From the NCBI RefSeq assembly GCF_964355755.1, contig NC_092671.1:26288070-26352069 (forward strand): a stretch of DNA of 64,000 nt, written 5' to 3'. Position numbers and translations under genes: made by a program. The notes beneath the pieces are model-generated. The model was not told the DNA's origin. It was given only the letters and a program-made list of their open reading frames with translations, and ran no database searches. How positions within the stretch are numbered: position 1 is the first letter of the stretch; every line of letters begins with the position of its first letter. Of this stretch, positions 12,692 to 26,170 are shown piece after piece. The DNA comes from Antedon mediterranea. Its lineage: Eukaryota; Echinodermata; Crinoidea; Comatulida; Antedonidae.

Positions 12692-14227
12692 CTTTTAATC
12701 TCCGTTTCTTAATACAACATTATAGACACATTATTCATTCATATAGATTATATAACATATAGATATATGATATTTAATCAGAAAATGAATGTATAGGTCT
12801 GCCACCTGTACCATTAATACAGTAACATTGAACCACGTTCGAAATACAATGTTAATTATTAATAGAGATAGTAAATTGATGACATTTGGTTTTAGTTTTG
12901 GTATTGTGGAAAGATAATTTGGAATTAATTAGAATAATCATAAGGCTTGTCACTTAATATCAATTAAGACCATGTTACGTATTATTTAAATATAACACTT
13001 CTATAGGCAGTATAGTTACAGGCCTACTATTGATAATTATTTTAAATAATCGGTGGTGTTGCCATTTTGTAGTCATTTGCTTGAAATATGGAAAATTAAA
13101 AAAAACACTAAACGAAATTGAAAGATCTATCGAAAACCTTTGAATGTTCATTGTGTTGCAGAATTAAGCGTTTATGAAGAAAGAATTTAGCATGATGTAA
13201 CAAATCCACCTGTTAGCATTGAATAAAATAACAACGTTAATTTAAACATATCGAATCAGACAGACTCATGGGATATACCATACTTCGGATGAAAAGGAAA
13301 CAATTAATTATATATGTCTTAAAAATCTACTTAATATCATTAATAGTTGTATTACATGTATCGTTTCAAAAAAACAAATAGCTGGCTAATTAAATCATTT
13401 TATTTCAACCAAATAACCACTTTATGAAATAATATGTTATTGTCGTATACGGAACAAATCGTCTAATTTGAAACAAAAATACCTAATTTAATTGCAATGA
13501 CGAGTGTATACGGCCCACTCGTATTTGCATTAATGTTTGTAATTCGGCTTAAACAAGAATACAGTTACTTTGCATATTCAGGATTTTAGCATTGATTTCT
13601 TTTAATATGAACTGTATAAGCTGCGTCCCTCTGGGCATGTTTTTAAAAGTTTAGAATATTCTGAAGTATGCCGTGGTACTTATTTGTATTGAAAAAAAAA
13701 TGATAATACCGTTTTCATTATTTTGCACACGTACAGTTGGTCAGCCGCCTCTTTAAAAAGGAGATGTCACTTATTTCTATTAAGCTTAGCATACATGAGA
13801 TTATATTAAAGGAAAGTATTAATAATGGACCATATAGGACATTTTTTAACTATTACTTTCCAAAAAACTTGTATCATGTAAGCTACCGAACTGCTTTGTT
13901 CGTCACGTGTTTACAATGGCATCATTAGGCCTAAACATCAAAGTCTCAGTAAATAAATTACAGATGTCACCTGAAGTATTTTAATGAATTTTTTGATAAT
14001 AATGGTAATAATAAGAGTTGTGACGTACTTCTCTTTTTCGAGTAATTTTCAGTTCAATTGAATAACCTTAGACTAAAATAAATCTCAGAATTAAAGTTAT
14101 GTTAATGTTATCGTTTATATAGCCCTTTTAACAATCAGCAGATGTCCCATAGCGATATTATTTTAAAATTGGAGATAAAGATGAACCAGGAACTTTGATT
14201 GATTGGTTGATTTTTCTATAGTTTAGG

Positions 14228-14400
14228 ATTATTCATTCATTCATTCAATCTTTTATTTCGGAATCTCTGATCCATAGAAAGTAAAAATTATACATATAGG
14301 CCTAAATGAAATAAATAAACAAAACTAATTAGGGCCTACTACTACTCATCTCAGGATGGCATTCCACCTGGAGAGCATCTTCGACTTAACTAAGACATTG
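14228..14400 (-). mobile_element. LINE 3' tail remnant
   Basis: The plus strand begins ATTCATTCATTCATTCAATC then TTTTATTTCGGAAT. The minus strand therefore reads a CCGAAATAAAAGATTGAATG tail with GAAT repeats, very like the tail of the LINE at 9487-10155 but in opposite orientation. No coding sequence remains. Confidence 0.5.
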
Positions 14401-15726
14401 CTTATAATGTTATACATTTTTTGTATTAAATAATTCAAAAACTAACAAATAAAGTAAAAGTAACTATTTCGTTGATTACGCGTGGTACGGTATCTTATTT
14501 TGATCTAACTAAGGATGATACTTAGTTATATTCAAAAGTAATAATATTATGTTGATATTTTGCAATTAATCTTGTGATAACCTTACAAAAAATTATAACA
14601 AATAGTTCAATGCAAAGTATATTCACTGTTCTTTGATTACATTTGATTGACTACTTTACTTCTTGTTGTAATTTTCAATTATCCTCCTTAATCCATCATA
14701 ACAATATTCTAAACCACAAGTTTGTCGGATGTCCCCTCTTGGGGGCATTTGAGGCAACCAACCGAAGCGAAGTGTTATCCAATTGAATGTATAATGTCAT
14801 TTAACTCGGCTTGTTAATCTCCACACATTTATTTCCACACTGTAAAATGATTTACAATGATGTGTATTGCATAGAGATCACAAGATGATCTAATTTAGTC
14901 TCGCTATTATTATAACATAGTATATAAATAGAGATGTCATGTGATTGATAATCTCTATGAAAAAGCATAGGTTATTAATAATTAATTAATCCGATTCATT
15001 TTTGTTCATAAGTTACGTGATTCATTCATTCTCACAAGTAAAAAAAATATGATAATGTATGTATGGAAATGAGAATATTAAAGGTAGATACCCATTAAAA
15101 AAAACACCACAATAACAATAATATAATTCCTTAGATAAAAAAAAAGGAGGCACCGTTACGTGATACAGCAACACAACATTATACAGTAATTATTTTTAAG
15201 GTTTATATCTTACATAAAGTCACTCGTGAATTTGCTTGTGATACTACACAAATTGTCTATTACAATAGGTGAATTATTAGGACCACAATGGAAATAAGTT
15301 TGCCGTCTCGGTACTTTATTGTGTTTTTATCCTATGATTTTTATGTCAGAATAAAGAAATAAAAATAAATAAATTGGCTAATATTTGAAGTTGGCCTACC
15401 CATGCCAAAATCAGCATTCTATTGCAATTAAAATTATAATTATTTCTTGATTAACTGTATTGTTCAATTTAATTTGCATCACTACTGACAGTAAAGCACT
15501 GGGGAAACAGACTGCGATCAGTGATAAAAAAAAAAAAGGGACATGTATAACAATGGTGAATCGAATCATATTAACATATATGCCGAAATGTTAGCGTTTT
15601 TTATACCCAGAAGATATGGCTCATTACATAAAGGGCACGACCTGGTAATGCTATGGATAACCGTCTATGAACCTAATTGGCTTCACTGCAAACCGGTATC
15701 GCAGGACAATATTGAACTAATAACTT

Positions 15727-15830
15727 AATCAATCAACCTTTATTACATGTAAGGACATCTACTTCAAGCTATGAAGTACTTACTAATGTGTCATTATCTT
15801 AATAAGGTAACTTAATCTCTGATCATCGCC
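15727..15830 (-). mobile_element. Possible LINE tail remnant
   Basis: AATCAATCAACCTTTATTAC on the plus strand reads GTAATAAAGGTTGATTGATT on the minus strand, the usual form of a LINE polyadenylation signal plus short tail repeat. The body is too decayed to classify. Confidence 0.3.
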
Positions 15831-18529
15831 TAGGCGAAACACTTGTCGACCTATATACTGTTAATCCTACTGATACAATTAAACACAATTAAGTCATACG
15901 CAGTTCGAGTGTTATTTCCGAATAAACATTTTATACAATTATATACACTGTAATGTATTGAAGAAAGCACTAACAACCAACCTTTAACAAATCAATGACT
16001 ATGAGTTGGATATTTCTATGAGTTGAATATTCAGACAAATCATTTTTGGGTGGGTTTCCTGTCACGCAAAATTTAGGTTATTATTTACAAAAAAACTTTA
16101 AAAATAACGCACGGCACGTGATACGAAATAAACCAATCAAATGATAAGGATAAACTTAGACACGTTTGATACACGGAGTTCAGGATAAATTTAAGTTTTC
16201 ACGTTGGGGAATTATGCGACGTGGGGCGAATTTTTCCACAAAGGAGATTCTCCATAATGGTTAGAAGGAGCAGTTATTATTATTGATATTACTGTAATTT
16301 AAAATTTATATATTCGTAAAATAATTTGCCATTATTGAATTTACAAATATATTTCATTTAAAGTGTGTTTTGGGGGTGTTGACCTTGGCTAAAGATAAAA
16401 ATAAAATTTATAAAAAAAAAATCTTTTGCGTGTCTCAGAAGTAAAATTTGTATTGAACTTTGTTTTCTAATTTCGGGGTGAACCTTTTTGAATTTCAAGG
16501 GCACTTATTGAAATTTTCCATCTACATATCAATACGCCTCTGCCTAAACAAAATACAACTTGTCAAATATTCATATAATTGAACATAGATTAATTACAAC
16601 AACACCTGTTGGAGAGATCCAAGGCTTAACAAACGGTAAAGCAACTCATTTATCATCGATAATAACTGGATTTTTGATTTCATATTCGATGATTGCTATA
16701 TAACCGCCGCATGGATGGGTTTAACTTGGTTCAATGAAGTATACTGTGATCGATAAAATGACGAGTATGATATCTTTTCACTCATCTTTCATTTTAAAAC
16801 TAATAATCGCACAACGCGATTTATTACAACATAATCAATCATGTATAATTTAAATATGCTGTATTAGAAAAATGATTAACCTTACGGTTAGAGATCATAT
16901 TATAATCAATTTTATTTTTGTTTGTGTATAAAATTGCCCACGGTTCATTCGCACCATTTCTCTCCGGGTTGGTAAGAAATAATTATCATGTTTTGAATTA
17001 TGAGTAAATACGCTGCTTTTAAAGCATTTCATTTTCATTTAATTTATTTCGTCTTTTTATAAATAATTTTAAAAAACCAACAGGTGACAAGGTACAGAGC
17101 ACTTTAGAGGGTAGACGGGATTGTCAAAAAGTGAAACAAAGCACTATCAAGTGACTCTCCGACCCCCTAAAGTGTAAAGATGAAATAAACTTAAATACAG
17201 AAAAAGTAACACAAATATATACTGTACAACAGTATAAAATAACATTTCATTGAGTTTAGACAGGTATTTGAAGCAGGTTTTTATAGTTAAGGGTTCTGAA
17301 TGATGTTGTAACTATTTTTTTTTTCTGTGTCATTATGCAAAACCTGTCAATATTATTCGTTTTATGAACGTCAATACATCTTGAAAACGGAAAAAGGTGA
17401 TTGGAACTGTTCTGATACCATACAATTCTCATTGAAAACATCATTATACCTTCTCTCAACTGATATTAACATCTATTGTGTCACAAACACAATAGATAGC
17501 CTACAATGAATGCATTCGAATTAATGTACTGCAGGGTTACTAAACTAGGTAACGGTGATTTCCTAGGTTCTAGAAATACATCTTGAAGTAGTGAATTATC
17601 ACTAGCATTATTGTTCTGTTCAGTACGTTATAGAAACTATTGGTTGTCATTATCCGTAATGGGACCATAAGTTTGATAAACATAGCAATAAGCCTTATCA
17701 AAAGTTAAAATAATTATAGATATTGTATTACATTTTTGTTAATTTTCCATTACATAATAATAATAATATGTCCATTACCCCATGTGTTTGGATATACAGC
17801 AGATATTTGTATAACGGACAACCGTACATACACTCTTATAACATAAATACATTCTAAATTACTTAGCGCCTTTGAAGTGTTATTGGAGAAAACCCCAGCA
17901 AATTTGTAATGCATTTTTGATATTGTGAGTGTGATGTAAGGTGATTTTTTAAAAGCGCCCGATAAATGAAGTAAATATAATGTTAGTTAAGATGACAATT
18001 TGTTTTGTTATTGCGCATATCTCCGAGGGGAAAAAACACAAAAACAAAACACGTTTGGCAGTAACATTATCATCTGAATTAAGAGCAATCGATATGGTTA
18101 GATTTGCAATTCTATAAATTGTTAAAAGCAATATCATATCACTTGTCTGTATGATATTATCTTGTTTATTCAATCAAGAACATTATCATTAAGCTATAAA
18201 AATCCACTATGTTGCTATAGGCAAACCACACTTTGACAGATTGTGTTGTTTGCTAGATTATGAAAGATAATATAAAACGAATACTTCGCTAATGCATAGT
18301 TACGGTAATTGGTTTGCCTTAATGTGTGACTTGTGTGCACCACTCTGGAGCAACCAATCTGGGGTACATCTGGGTTGTAAAGGTATACATATATAAATAC
18401 GGCATTGTGACGCTAGGATTTGTCCAAATCGAATGTATTTCCATATAAAAAACCATAATTGTGGAAACTTTTGTCGGAAAGTATAAAATGTGTTATTTAA
18501 AGTATGGTATGTGTTGTTTTTTTTCTCGG
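15831..18529. other. Non-coding stretch
   Basis: No exon, repeat array or element was recognised. Short open frames here look random. Confidence 0.4.
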
Positions 18530-18760
18530 TATTATGAAAAAAAAAATTGGGTTAGTAACACAATAATATTTTGAGAACGGAAAAGGCATGTTTGACCACC
18601 CTCTGTAAATAAACTTAAGAACACTTTGTTTCCCTTCCTCTCCGACCCAATATTTAGACCCAACAGGGTGATAAAGGGCTATTCTTGTGATTTTTACTTA
18701 GCATTGAAAACTTATTTCTACTAGAGGGTGAGCTCGCTTCGCTCGCTCCCCCTCTAGGAA
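18530..18760 (+). repeat. Dispersed repeat fragment with terminal hairpin
   Basis: TTTTGAGAACGGAAAAGGC through GATAAAGGGCTATTCTTGTG aligns with the reverse complement of the 28.6-28.85 kb segment. It ends at an imperfect hairpin, CTAGAGGGTGAGCTCGCTTC followed by GCTCGCTCCCCCTCTAG (18721-18757). Confidence 0.65.
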
Positions 18761-19829
18761 GTGTAGACGATGGTTCTCGGAATGATAATGACTCGGGACG
18801 CAAAAAGTTTTAGAAGGACATTCTGGCCTGGACAATTTCTGTCGGTTACCATTATTTAAATGCTTTTGATATTTTTAAAACTAAACTTACTCACTAACCT
18901 AAGTGTTTTAGATGATTAATAGCGTTTTAGGTGTATAGTGTTTATTGTAGATATGAAAAGTAGTAAAAAAGAATATCAAATGCTTGGTAAATTGTAAAAC
19001 AGTCCGAAGAAATCTACTAAATAGTGTATAATTGTGTTATAAATATAATGCAATATTGTGTGTATAAATATGGATGGGCGTTTATTAGATGTATTTGGGG
19101 TGGGGGGAGGGGGTTGAGTAGCGAGATAATTAGTTTAATTGATGTTTTATTGGGGAGGTGTTCCGGGCGTTTATTCAAATAAATACCATCCTAATTGGTA
19201 TAATTAATACATTATTCCGCAACACAGTGGCCTAAGAAGGAAGACATTTAGACGGCTTGCAACATGGGCAGAAGTCCTGACGGGACACAGATAGCGCACA
19301 GTATACATAAAGTCCTGGCAGCTTACTCAACAACTCGGCTATCGGGGTTTCATTCGATTTCAAAACAAAAGCTCTTATCATCAATTCTCTCGATGTAATG
19401 TAATTAATTTTATATAATTATTTCCCACAATTTACTCCTATGTTTCATGAATGTATTTAATTTGATCTTTATGTACTACTATATCTTCACACGCGGTCCG
19501 AAAATAAACAAAAAAACAAAATGGCTATCACCACCAAGCACTAACGGCCAACTTAGTTGAAACAGGTAGTTGTTTTAAAACTCCCTGGTTGAAACCAACA
19601 CCTTTCGTGAACCCGGAAATTACTTCTACCGCGCGTAGAGTTAAAATTTACCGATTGAAATCAGAAAATTTCTTATAAAACCCTTTATAATGTCTTCCTA
19701 AGATAGAAATATGGAACAATAGCGTCGATGTGAAAACTAATGTTATCAAATCTACGTTTCGCGGTACATCTGAGATAGATAAGGTAGGTATCCAAGGCGG
19801 AGATTAGTACCGAAGTTTTTGCATTGTGC

Positions 19830-19970
19830 TCGCCTATGTCAGAATTAACCATAATTTATATATATAGATAGATATATCTTGATCATTACGTTCTATGTGC
19901 AGCTTACACGGGTGAAATGTTCATTTCATAATTCATCTATTTTAAGCCAGAACTTATGTTGTATACCGGT
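19830..19970 (+). repeat. Dispersed repeat fragment
   Basis: ACACGGGTGAAATGTTCATT and AAGCCAGAACTTATGTTGTA match the reverse complement of the 28.5 kb repeat. The preceding TGCTCGCCTATGTCAGAATT also has a relative at 35018-35045 (TGTTCCCCTATCTCAGAACT). Confidence 0.6.
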
Positions 19971-21475
19971 ATGTTTTAAGTTCGTTAACGTAATCGATGC
20001 TCATTGAGTAGCAAAAACGGTTATTGTTCAATTTCTCTGTGATTCCTGGTAGTAGGAGAAGACCAAAATGCTTAATAATATCGCTTCACGCGAAAATCTC
20101 CATAAAACTATACTATTTCCTAACTATTTTCTAATTTTAGTCCCTGCCTTTTATATTTTATTACACTTTAAAATCAAAAAGACACCTGTGTATAAGATAA
20201 TACTAATTTGAAAACAAGATTACACCTTTGAGGGCTTGACGACAAATACATTTTTGCCAGTGGGCCTAAAATGTTGAGTATAATATTCTGTTCTTTATAT
20301 ATTGTTAATCTGCGGAATATTGTTTGTGCTGACTCAATTCTCCTGAGGCTGTGTGAGTGTGTAACAGAGTGGATTATTGACGAGAGATCCATGATCCTAA
20401 GTAAGGGGGCACAGGCGCGGAAATTTAATTACACTTACTGTCATGTGATGTGTGATAGAATCTACTTTGCACATTTTCCCGTCAAACGTCACAATTTTAA
20501 ACATGTTTGATTTTTAGGCCCATGTGTAATCCCCTTCACGCATAGCGTCGGTCCGGGACTGTATGTGTACCATAACGTTCACCAAGTCATTGTTTGGTTT
20601 ACTGTTAGTTTACATAGCAGGGCCAAGTCTTTTGTAATTAGGTTTATGTCAATCATGCAGTAAAATATGTACTTATCGCTAAACGTATGCCTTATGATTG
20701 TTACACACACACACTTAAAGATAATCAAAATGTATACACATTGAGTGCCATAGTGAACCCATTGAGTTTGTTCACCGTGATATAATAATGGTTTAAATTA
20801 TTATACTGATTAGTGTAATTTACCATTATCAATATTACATTATTGATAACCATCATGTTTATATTATTCTATAGTTAAAAGTCGCTATCCTATCGAATTT
20901 GAACTCTACCATGAAATAACAACATAGAGTCAGAATCTAATGGCCAGATGTCTAGATATCAAGTAGATGATTCCCTTTACTGCGTGTTAATGCTGAAATT
21001 ATTTCTAGAAATATTGTATTTGATGTTAATTGTTATCGTAATTCACCCCTTTTTCACTGTTTGCTTTGTCACAGTGAAGCAAAATCAGGTAGAGGTGAAA
21101 TATTTAGAACAAAATAATTGTACCGAAACTGCTATATTACATTAACTATATGGACCAATCGATGGTGTCCAATCCCAAGAGTTCTATAGAAATATCAATG
21201 GCTATTTAACAGGTGTTGGACTTACGTAATTGGTTGTTGTACTATATATCTTTAAAATATATAAGTAAGACTAATTATGTTATTGTATACTAGTCGCTTC
21301 CGCTGCCTTAAGTTATATTCAAAAACATTATTTCCTAGCCTACTTAAAGAAAATTGAAGTCGAATTATCATCAACCATACAACAAGCGAATCATCTGTTC
21401 GTGCTAATCAAACATGTCTGATTGGTTGTGCAGTTTTTCGCATCGCAAAAGAATGTTGGCAATGTAGTGATTGTG
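19971..21475. other. Non-coding stretch
   Basis: No supported gene. A minus-strand ATG frame at about 20440-20505 ends at a GTAAGT donor (MFKIVTFDGKMCKVDS and on), but it has no partner exon. Confidence 0.35.
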
Positions 21476-21765
21476 GTTGTGGTGGTGGTGGTGGTGGTTG
21501 TGGTGGTTGTGGTGGTTGTGGTTGTGGTTGTGGTTGTGGTGGTGGTGGTTGTGGTGGTTGTAGTGGTGGTGGTTGTGGTGGTGGTTGTGGTGGTGGTGGT
21601 GGTGGTGGTGGTTGTGGTGGTTGTGGTGGTGGTGGTTGTGGTTGTGGTTGTGGTGGTGGTGATTGTGGTGGTTGTGGTGGTGGTGGTTGTTGTTGTGATG
21701 TTGTTGGTTGTGGCGTCGGTAGTGGTGGTGGTTGTTGTTTGTGTTGGTGGTGATGTTATTGATAG
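21476..21765. repeat. GGT/TTG compound microsatellite
   Basis: About 290 bp of GTGGTG and GTTGTG triplets. The deduced poly-Val and poly-Thr frames on the two strands are artefacts of the repeat. Confidence 0.97.
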
Positions 21766-23989
21766 TGGTGATGATGGTAAGAAGTTAGGATCATGTGTAG
21801 AAAGGTCTATAGGCCTAAATACAAATTTATTTTTAGTTATTGTGTTACACCTAGGCCTAAATAGGTAATTATTCTTGATCGGAGCCTCTGTTGTCTGTTT
21901 TAAATTATTTTGTCTACTATCAGTAATTGCTTTTAAATATCTGCCTTGGCACATAACTTTGCAGCAATAGTGCAGATAATTGTCGAAGTTTTTTGCAAAT
22001 GGAGTTTTTTTGTGCTATGTTAAGTACTATAATTAGCATTTTCTTGATTATAATTATTCTAGAATTAAGCCATAAATAATTATTATGAACTTCATTCATC
22101 GTATTATACCTAAATTGTAATGTCTTGGTCAGCTTTTTGCTAGACTCACTGAAACAGTGTTCATAGAACAAAATTGACAAGCTGACATAACACAGAACTG
22201 AAATTTCACAAATTATCGGTACATTAAAAATCTATATTCCACGATTTGTTTCTTTAAAAGCGTTTAACAGTGCTTTGACAATTTTTATCACAGAAGCTAT
22301 TAAAAATGGCATATTTTAGAATTCGTTGGCCTGAAATGTCGATAAATGTGTTTTTCCAGGAAATAATGTGACATTCATTATTGTAGTTAATTCTTACCAC
22401 GTAATTTTTCCCCATTTTATTTTTGCCCGCGAGTTAAGATAAGTCAGTATAATTACTTGTAAACGTCTATTAATTATACACTTAATATTGCGAAACTTGT
22501 TTATTAGTAAGCTTTGAAGTAATGATTTAATGCTAATACATAATAGGACGACTTTTATACAAGCTTTTATGTGGGCTAACGAAATATCCCATATACAAAT
22601 CATATACTAAAAGTAAAGTTATAGGCCTAATTGACACTGTATTGCCTAGCTTAGATTTGCGACATTTCGGGGCGATGGATGACTGAGACAGACGATTAAT
22701 GTATGTACGCATTCTTACGTCCTTACGTTGCCTCCAAGTTTGAACCAAGCATTACAATTCTACAGGACGCACAACGTACGTTTATTTGTTTCTGATATTA
22801 CTTGGACTCCTGCAAGAGGGCGCAAATCGCGAGAGGACATGAAACATGTAAGGTGCGAATTCTACTACGAACAATCGAATTTACGTTTCACAGAATATCT
22901 GAGACAGCTTTAGTATAGATGTGTTGCATTGTGTCCGCCTCCTCTCTCTTTTAGTTGTTCTTTGTACTTACACAAGATGTTTCTAGGCTACATTATATCA
23001 ATATTTATTTCAAAATATTAGTATGTATTCACTTACACAATTGTTTAGCTTCACTATCTATCTATCGAGTGTTTGTTGTTTGACTTGATGTGATCTGTAC
23101 CCCAGGCCAATAATCTTACCGTCAAATCTCTCTGCCGTAATATCCGCTGTTGTGAATGTTCAGTATATTATTCTTTTGAAGAAAACAATCTTCGATGATG
23201 GATGACTTTCTAGCATATAGATCATTATTTTCATAAAGTTTATTGTATTATTTTGTATCCCCAATCTTTGTAGATTAACAAGTCGTCATCATCATGAGTA
23301 ATTTACTAGCACATACACTAACATAATTAAGAAATCACTTTAAAGTCTTAATTAAAAAAATTAATAATTAAATGGGCAAAAACGATATTTTTGTATTGTA
23401 ATTGCAAGCGAAATAGGCATGGGCGACCTTCGTGGGATTTAAAACCTCAAGGGTGCAAATTATCTGGTCAAATTGAATCAATAATAAAGAAATAATTTGT
23501 CAGTTGATGACAAATGGTGGGTGTATATTTCCTCCGATATCACGCGTGTAATGTTAAAGATACATTTATGGTGATCTTTTCCTTGAGCTCTCCCGGATGT
23601 TTATGCTCTCTTCCTAAATAATGAAATGTATAATACTAAGCTGTACGGATATCTTTCACCTGTATGGTATTAGTGATCAATATGAATGAGACATGGCTAA
23701 TATCATGTGTGAGGATATCTAGTTAAATGTAACACTAACAATATAACGCGCTTAAAAAGATTGAATATTACAATCTATCTGTGTTTTGTTGAACGAAAAT
23801 ATTAGGCATACATAGAATGTTGTATTCGTATTTTAAAAGAATTAGAATTGTAATGATGGTGGATGATTGTTTTAAATGATAGAGGTGGTCAGATGGGTGA
23901 ATAGAGGGATTGAAATAGACCAATGAATCAATGAGAATGAGCAAAAGAACAAATTTAATGAACACAAAGATTTATTTAATTAAATGAAG
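21766..23989. other. Non-coding stretch
   Basis: AT-rich DNA with TAGGCCTA octamers at about 21808, 21853 and 22623. The last part grades into the degenerate start of the 69-bp satellite. No gene was found. Confidence 0.4.
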
Positions 23990-26170
23990 GAATTGTTACT
24001 CGATGGATGGACGAAGGACGATTAAAATGAAGGAAAGAATATATTGACAGAATGAATGGTTACCCGATTAACTGATGGGATAATGAAATATTAAAATATT
24101 AGAATGAATGCATTGAATGAAGACTAGATGAAGGAACGAGTGAATCGAATAATTGAATTGTGCCTGATAAATTGAGGGGACAAATGAAAGACTAACTGAA
24201 AGAACAAGTGAAACGAATGAAAGACTAAATGAAGGAACGAGTGCATTAATTGATTAAATTTGTGTCTGATAGATTAAGGGGACAGCTGAAATACTAACTG
24301 AAGGAACGAGTAAATCGAATGATTGAATTGTGCCTGATAGATTGAAGGGACGAATAAAAGACTAAATTAAAAAACGAGTAAATGTAATGATTGAGTTAGT
24401 GTCTGATAGATTGATGGTGACGAATGAAAGACTAACTGAAAGAACGAGTGAATCGAATGATTGAATTGTGCCTGAAAGATTGAGGGGACAAATGAAAGAC
24501 TAAATGAAGGAACGAGTGCATTAAATGATTGAATTAGTTTCTGATAGATTGAGGGGACAAATGAAAGACTAAATGAAGGAACGAGTGCATTAAATGATTG
24601 AATTAGTGTTTGATATATTGAGGGGACAACTGAAATACTAACTGAAGGAACGAGTAAATCGAATGATTGAATTGTGCCTGATAGATTGAGGTGACAAATG
24701 AAAGACTAAATTAAACAAGGCCATATAGATGGCTGCAGTCGCGTGCTCATTAGTGTTTACCGACCGACCGACCAACCTACCAACTGACCGAAATTACTGA
24801 ACATGTTTAAAAATGTTGAAATGTTTAAAAACATTTATATTTTTTTAATTTACACGTGCGTAGCCTGTCACTTTTGACGTGTTCGTATAACGTAATTTCG
24901 AGTTGAAAAGTAAGTCAAGAAAACAGAAATCGGGCAAAAAGAGTGCGCAATAACATTTAACGCATAGTGCGCGCGCAAAAATCTGCGCACTCATGGCAAT
25001 TTTGTAAACGCTTAAAATTTCCTGAAACGTACTCTTATTTCATCGAAAATAAATTTTGAAAATTTTAAGCGCGCGTACGCATGCGTTACATGCGCTACGC
25101 ACGTAATTGTATTGCCATATGATGATTTATGCCCTGAAATTTATGAGTACTAAATTTTATTTAATTGTGATGGTTGTGAAGAAATGATTACAAACGTGAT
25201 TTCGGTAAATCGTGCGTAGACCGCGTAATTTTTTATTGCGCACCGTGAAAACATAACCACATCGATTCCTGGCCATAAGGAATATACTGTGAAAAATTGA
25301 CTTAGCTAGATTAAACTGATATCAAGATAAGGTAAGAAAGCGATAAAACGCATAGTGATACCGGACCGACAGACAGACCGACAGACATACAGACAGACAG
25401 ACCGACCGACATAGTGAACTATAGAGTCACGTCCACGCGACTAGATTAAACTGATATCAAGATAAGGTCAGAAAGCGATAAAACGCATAGTGATACTTGA
25501 CCGACAGACAGACCGACAGACAGACAGACTGAATGATTGAGGGGACGAATGAAAAACTAACTGAAAGAACGAGTGAATCGAATGATTGAATTGTGCCTGA
25601 TAGATTGAGGGGACAAATGAAAGACTAAATTAAAAAACGTTAGTGTGATAGATTGATGGTGACAACTGACGGAACAAAATAATTGAATTATTGAATTACT
25701 GTCTTGCTAGATTAGTGGTGACGAATGAAAGACCAACTAAATGAACGAGTGAATCGAATGATTGAATTGTGCCTGATAGATTGATGATAACGAATGAAAG
25801 ACTAAATGAAGGAACGAGTGAATCGAATGATTGAATTGTTTCTGATAGATTGATGATAACGAATGAAAGACTAACTGAATGAACGAGCATGCATTGAATG
25901 ATGGAGGTATTGTCTGAGAGATTAAGGAGACGAATGGAAGACTAAATGAAGGATTGATGATGACGAATGAAAGACAAGAAACGAGTGAATTGAATGGTTG
26001 AATTAGTTTCTGATAAATTGATGGTGACAAATGAAAGATTAAGTGAATGAAGAACGAGTTGATTGAATTGTTGAATTAGTTTCTGATTGATGGTGACAAA
26101 TGAAAGACTAAATGAAGAAACGAGTGAATTGAATGATTGCATTATTGTCTGATAGATTGGTGGGGCTAAT
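23990..26170. repeat. Satellite of about 69-bp period, interrupted
   Basis: Degenerate tandem units of form GAATGATTGAATTGTGCCTG, ATAGATTGAGGGGACAAATG, AAAGACTAAATGAAGGAACG. The spacing measured between two adjacent AATTAGT markers (24532, 24601) is 69 bp. The array is split by the dispersed element at 24714-25443 and its duplicated flank to about 25530, and resumes to about 26170. The long open frames on either strand follow from the repeat and are not genes. Confidence 0.9.
24714..25443 (-). repeat. Dispersed TCGG-core element, long copy 4 inside the satellite
   Basis: It starts AACAAGGCCATATAGATGGC, TGCAGTCGCGTGCTC, TTAGTGTTTACCGACCGACC, and ends ACCGACCGACATAGTGAAC, AGAGTCACGTCCACGCGACT. 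Between the two ends lie about 560 bp of CpG-rich sequence absent from the other four copies. It may be the fuller parent form, the short copies being internal-deletion derivatives. A segment beginning GATTAAACTGATATCAAGAT is duplicated just outside it (25311 and 25443). Confidence 0.8.

Noticed and set aside
21391-21954. Long open frames of poly-Val and poly-Thr
   Set aside because: They are translations of the GGT/TTG microsatellite; the frames open on both strands and have no splice or domain support.
25696-26142. Overlapping minus-strand frames with repeated SLSFVIINLS phrases
   Set aside because: They follow the 69-bp satellite period and do not resemble any protein repeat family.
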